Positions 4,352 to 6,764 of a stretch of 6,764 nucleotides of DNA are shown here, piece after piece. Each line of letters begins with the position of its first letter. Position 1 is the stretch's first letter. A program made the translations under genes and the position numbers. This DNA comes from an uncultured Collinsella sp. (GTDB taxonomy: Bacteria > Actinomycetota > Coriobacteriia > Coriobacteriales > Coriobacteriaceae): positions 1 through 6,764 of the forward strand of contig CAAENI010000250.1 in assembly GCA_900757285.1 (NCBI GenBank). The letters run 5' to 3'. Below the pieces are notes generated by a model. That model saw only the letters and a program-made list of their open reading frames with translations, made no database searches and was not told where the DNA came from.

Positions 4352-6764
4352 CTAGAGGTTGTAGGTGACCACCTGGGACTCGGCGGGGTTGGAGGGATCG
4401 GACTGCTCCACGCGGACGAACTTGACCGTCACCGTCTTAAAGCCCGCCTTGTGCAGAACATCCGAATAGACGCGCGCCTGCAGGGCGTGCTTCTCGAACA
4501 GCTGGTCGGGTGTCTCATCCGGCGTGCCACCCGTCTTGTAGTCGATGGCCAGTGCGCGTGACGGATCGGCCGGGTCGGTCGCCAGTGCATCGATGGCGCC
4601 CTCGGCATATGCACCGTAGCGGGCAATGTCCTTGTCCTCGCAGCCCAGCGAAAAGAACGGCACCTCGGCGCGAACGCACGGCCACGCGAGCAGGTCGGCA
4701 CGAACAGCCGACTTGAGCCAGCGGTCCAGGGCAACGTCGAAGCGCTCGCGCTGCTCCGGCGTCAAGCGCCACAGACGCGCCAGCGCTTCGGCGCGCGCGG
4801 TGGGCAGTGCATCGGCACCCATCTCGATGAGCCACTGGCATGCGGCGTGGAAGGCCGAACCCAAGGCCATGGGATTGCCGGCGGGCTCGACAGCAGCCAC
4901 GTCCGCATCGGCCATCTCCGAGCCATCCGACTCGGCATCATCGCCAGCCTCGTCCATGGGCACGTGTGCCTCGGCGGCACGGTCCTCGGACTCGGCATGG
5001 AGCGCCGCGGCAATTGACGAGTAGCTATACGAGTCACGCGCCGGGAACGGACAGGCGCCCATGCGCACGCCCACCGCCTGGGGATACACGAGCTCAAACG
5101 CATCGGGCTCGGGGTCGGCAGGACCGGGAACGGCGGCGCGGGCATCTGCACCGGCACCCTCCGGCTCCGCATCGCCGCGGACAAGCCTGCCCTCGGCATC
5201 CAGTAAAGCGTTGGCCTCAAACGCCTGCTCGCCAAACGTAAAGTCCGCCAGCGAGATAAGCTCGTAGTCGCCCGGCTGGGAGTTGTCGAACACCAGGCGG
5301 TCGGCATCGAGCTGTGGCATGTCCAGGCCGTCCGTCGGCAGAATACGGCGCAGCACGTCGTAGGTCAGATCGGTCTCGACGTCGAAGGTCGGCGCGCACA
5401 CCTTGCCACGGCTCACGCCGGCATCCATCGCCAAGATCACCAGCTCACGCGCTCGCGTCATGGCGACATAGAGTAAACGAGCCCGCTCCTCGAGCGAAAG
5501 CTGCAGGTCATCGTTGCGCAGGCGAGCAAATGCCTCGGCGGGAGAGCCCGTCGCGCAGACGTCCTCCATGAGCTCCGGCGGCAACCATAGCGACGTGCCC
5601 TTGCCCTTAAACGCATGCTCAAACTGCTTTTTGACGTCGTCGCCCTTCACAAAGGTTCCGTCGGCGAGCTTAACGCCGTCGAAGCGTGCCGGCAGCGCCA
5701 CGACCTGCGCCCCGCCGTCGACGCGACCCATCTGTGCCGCACCGGACGATTTGCGCACGCCAAAACACTCGGCGACCGCCACGACCGGATATTCCAGACC
5801 CTTGGAGGCGTGCACCGTCATGATGCGTACCGCGCCGTCGCCCTCCTCGTTGAGGGCACCCGGGGCTTCCTTGCCCGCCAAAAAGCGGTCGAAGGCCAGC
5901 GCGATGGAACGCGGCGAGTTGCCGAACTCGGCCTCCGCCTCGGCCACGGCGTCGAGCGCCTTGAGCACGTTGGCGGCAATGGCCTTGCCCTCGGGACCAC
6001 GCTGCGCCAGACGCACGAACCAGCCCGAAGCGTTGACCACTTCGCGCGCGATGGCGGCGAACGAATCGCGGCCCACGCGACGAAGCGCATACCGCAGCAC
6101 CTCGCGGGCGCGCGTCACGAGCGGCAAGTCTTGCAAACCCGGCACGTCGAAATCGCTCATGATGCCCGCGTCGATATTCCGGCGCGAGGTCTCCCCCGTC
6201 TCGCTATCGAGCTTGGTCGCCAGCGCCAGGAACTCCTGGGCGCCGAGCGCAAACATCGGCGAGGCGAGCAGCGGCATAAGGCCCTGCGCCGTATCGGCCG
6301 GGTTGGCGAGCGCGCTGACTAGGGCGCGCACCGTCTGCACCTCGGCTGCCTGGGCAAAGACCGAGCCACCCGCGATCACGCAGTCGAGCCCCTGGTCGCG
6401 GAAAGCCTGGGCGTAGACGTCGGCGTTGGTCATGCGGCCCAGCAGCAGCACCATGCCACCCTGGGGCTGGCCGGCATCGGCAAGCGCGCGGAACCGCCCC
6501 GCGATCGCGCGGGCCTTGGCCTGCGTGCGCTCCTGCGTACTGCCGCCGGCAACAAAGAGGGCCTGGCGACGCGAGGCGTCTGCCACCAGCGTGTCCTTGC
6601 GGCCGTCGCTCGCCTCAAGGTCCAAAAAGCCCTGCATCAGGCCGCCGTCATCGCCGTCGAAGACGCGTGCCACGTAACGCAGTACTTCGTCGTGGCTGCG
6701 GAAGTTGCGCACGAGTTTGACGAGCTCGCCGGCGGGGACATCGGCAGCAGTGCCAGCGACGGCC
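4352..6764 (-). CDS. addA: AddA-like UvrD-family helicase-nuclease, 5' end outside window
   Basis: Large subunit of an AddAB/RecBCD-type complex that unwinds and resects double-strand breaks for recombination repair. The reading frame is open to the window edge, giving 803 visible residues, numbered here from the codon at 6763. A GTG at 6712 is internal, not a start. Helicase motif IV is NFRS at 20-23, motif V TVHASKGLE at 316-324 and motif VI YVAMTRARE at 432-440. Walker A, Walker B and the Q motif would lie upstream. A C-terminal PD-(D/E)XK nuclease follows: H639 in GSAFHAAC, D725 in GAID, D741-Y742-K743 in IDYKT, and Q762 in HALQARVYSD. All its catalytic positions are intact. An acidic, alanine-rich linker (about 590-630) separates SYSYSSI from the nuclease. 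The gene is GC-richer than the sugar operon and probably follows addB outside the window. A RecB-type name is possible; AddA is preferred for the nuclease layout and lack of RecB context. Confidence 0.88.
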   Translation of the reverse strand, partial: AVAGTAADVPAGELVKLVRNFRSHDEVLRYVARVFDGDDGGLMQGFLDLEASDGRKDTLVADASRRQALFVAGGSTQERTQAKARAIAGRFRALADAGQPQGGMVLLLGRMTNADVYAQAFRDQGLDCVIAGGSVFAQAAEVQTVRALVSALANPADTAQGLMPLLASPMFALGAQEFLALATKLDSETGETSRRNIDAGIMSDFDVPGLQDLPLVTRAREVLRYALRRVGRDSFAAIAREVVNASGWFVRLAQRGPEGKAIAANVLKALDAVAEAEAEFGNSPRSIALAFDRFLAGKEAPGALNEEGDGAVRIMTVHASKGLEYPVVAVAECFGVRKSSGAAQMGRVDGGAQVVALPARFDGVKLADGTFVKGDDVKKQFEHAFKGKGTSLWLPPELMEDVCATGSPAEAFARLRNDDLQLSLEERARLLYVAMTRARELVILAMDAGVSRGKVCAPTFDVETDLTYDVLRRILPTDGLDMPQLDADRLVFDNSQPGDYELISLADFTFGEQAFEANALLDAEGRLVRGDAEPEGAGADARAAVPGPADPEPDAFELVYPQAVGVRMGACPFPARDSYSYSSIAAALHAESEDRAAEAHVPMDEAGDDAESDGSEMADADVAAVEPAGNPMALGSAFHAACQWLIEMGADALPTARAEALARLWRLTPEQRERFDVALDRWLKSAVRADLLAWPCVRAEVPFFSLGCEDKDIARYGAYAEGAIDALATDPADPSRALAIDYKTGGTPDETPDQLFEKHALQARVYSDVLHKAGFKTVTVKFVRVEQSDPSNPAESQVVTYNL

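Noticed and set aside
5514..6416. Plus-strand open frame of 300 codons opposite the helicase
   Set aside because: It is a Ser/Ala/Arg/Pro-rich low-information product antisense to conserved helicase motifs, which is a codon-bias artefact.
6710..6712. GTG as the start of the helicase-nuclease gene
   Set aside because: The frame stays open for 17 more codons to the window edge, and the GTG falls inside the conserved VKLVRNFRS motif IV region. The true start lies outside the window.

Overview
The window comes from a high-GC bacterium with strong AGGAGG-type ribosome binding sites. The gene content (LicT-controlled beta-glucoside PTS beside an AddA-type helicase-nuclease) and codon style look like a gut Coriobacteriia such as Collinsella. 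That assignment rests on general resemblance, not on a marker gene.

All four real genes are on the minus strand. From right to left: (1) 6764-4352, the C-terminal ~803 residues of a UvrD-superfamily helicase fused to a PD-(D/E)XK nuclease (AddA-like), cut by the right window edge. (2) 4351-3954, a 398-base gene-free stretch. It holds a perfect 20-bp inverted repeat (4251-4313), a 15-bp direct repeat (4187-4201 and 4221-4235), a good -35/-10 promoter (4176-4148), a ribonucleic antiterminator-like (RAT-like) hairpin at the predicted transcript 5' end (4140-4106), a shortened RAT-like copy (4070-4048) and an intrinsic terminator (4058-4003). (3) 3953-3099, a LicT/BglG-family antiterminator. (4) 3098-2993, a spacer with a second RAT-like element and two small hairpins. 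(5) 2992-1562, a beta-glucoside PTS EIIBC permease. (6) 1434-13, a GH1 6-phospho-beta-glucosidase.

Genes 3, 5 and 6 form a substrate-induced operon equivalent to licT-bglP-bglH. EIIBC imports and phosphorylates an aryl- or cello-type beta-glucoside. The GH1 enzyme splits the 6-phosphate product. The antiterminator, whose PRD domains are phosphorylated by the PTS, binds RAT RNA so that transcription reads through the leader terminator when sugar is present. The EIIBC has no EIIA domain, so a separate EIIA must supply the phosphate. The helicase-nuclease is functionally unrelated (double-strand break repair) and is visibly richer in GC than the sugar operon.

No wholly new system is evident. 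The points most worth a second look are the RNA control layout (two intact RAT-like sites with a variant GCATGRCC 3' half, one not overlapping the terminator and one with no U-tract terminator after it), the loss of one of the four PRD phosphorylation histidines in the antiterminator, and the two unexplained intergenic repeats.
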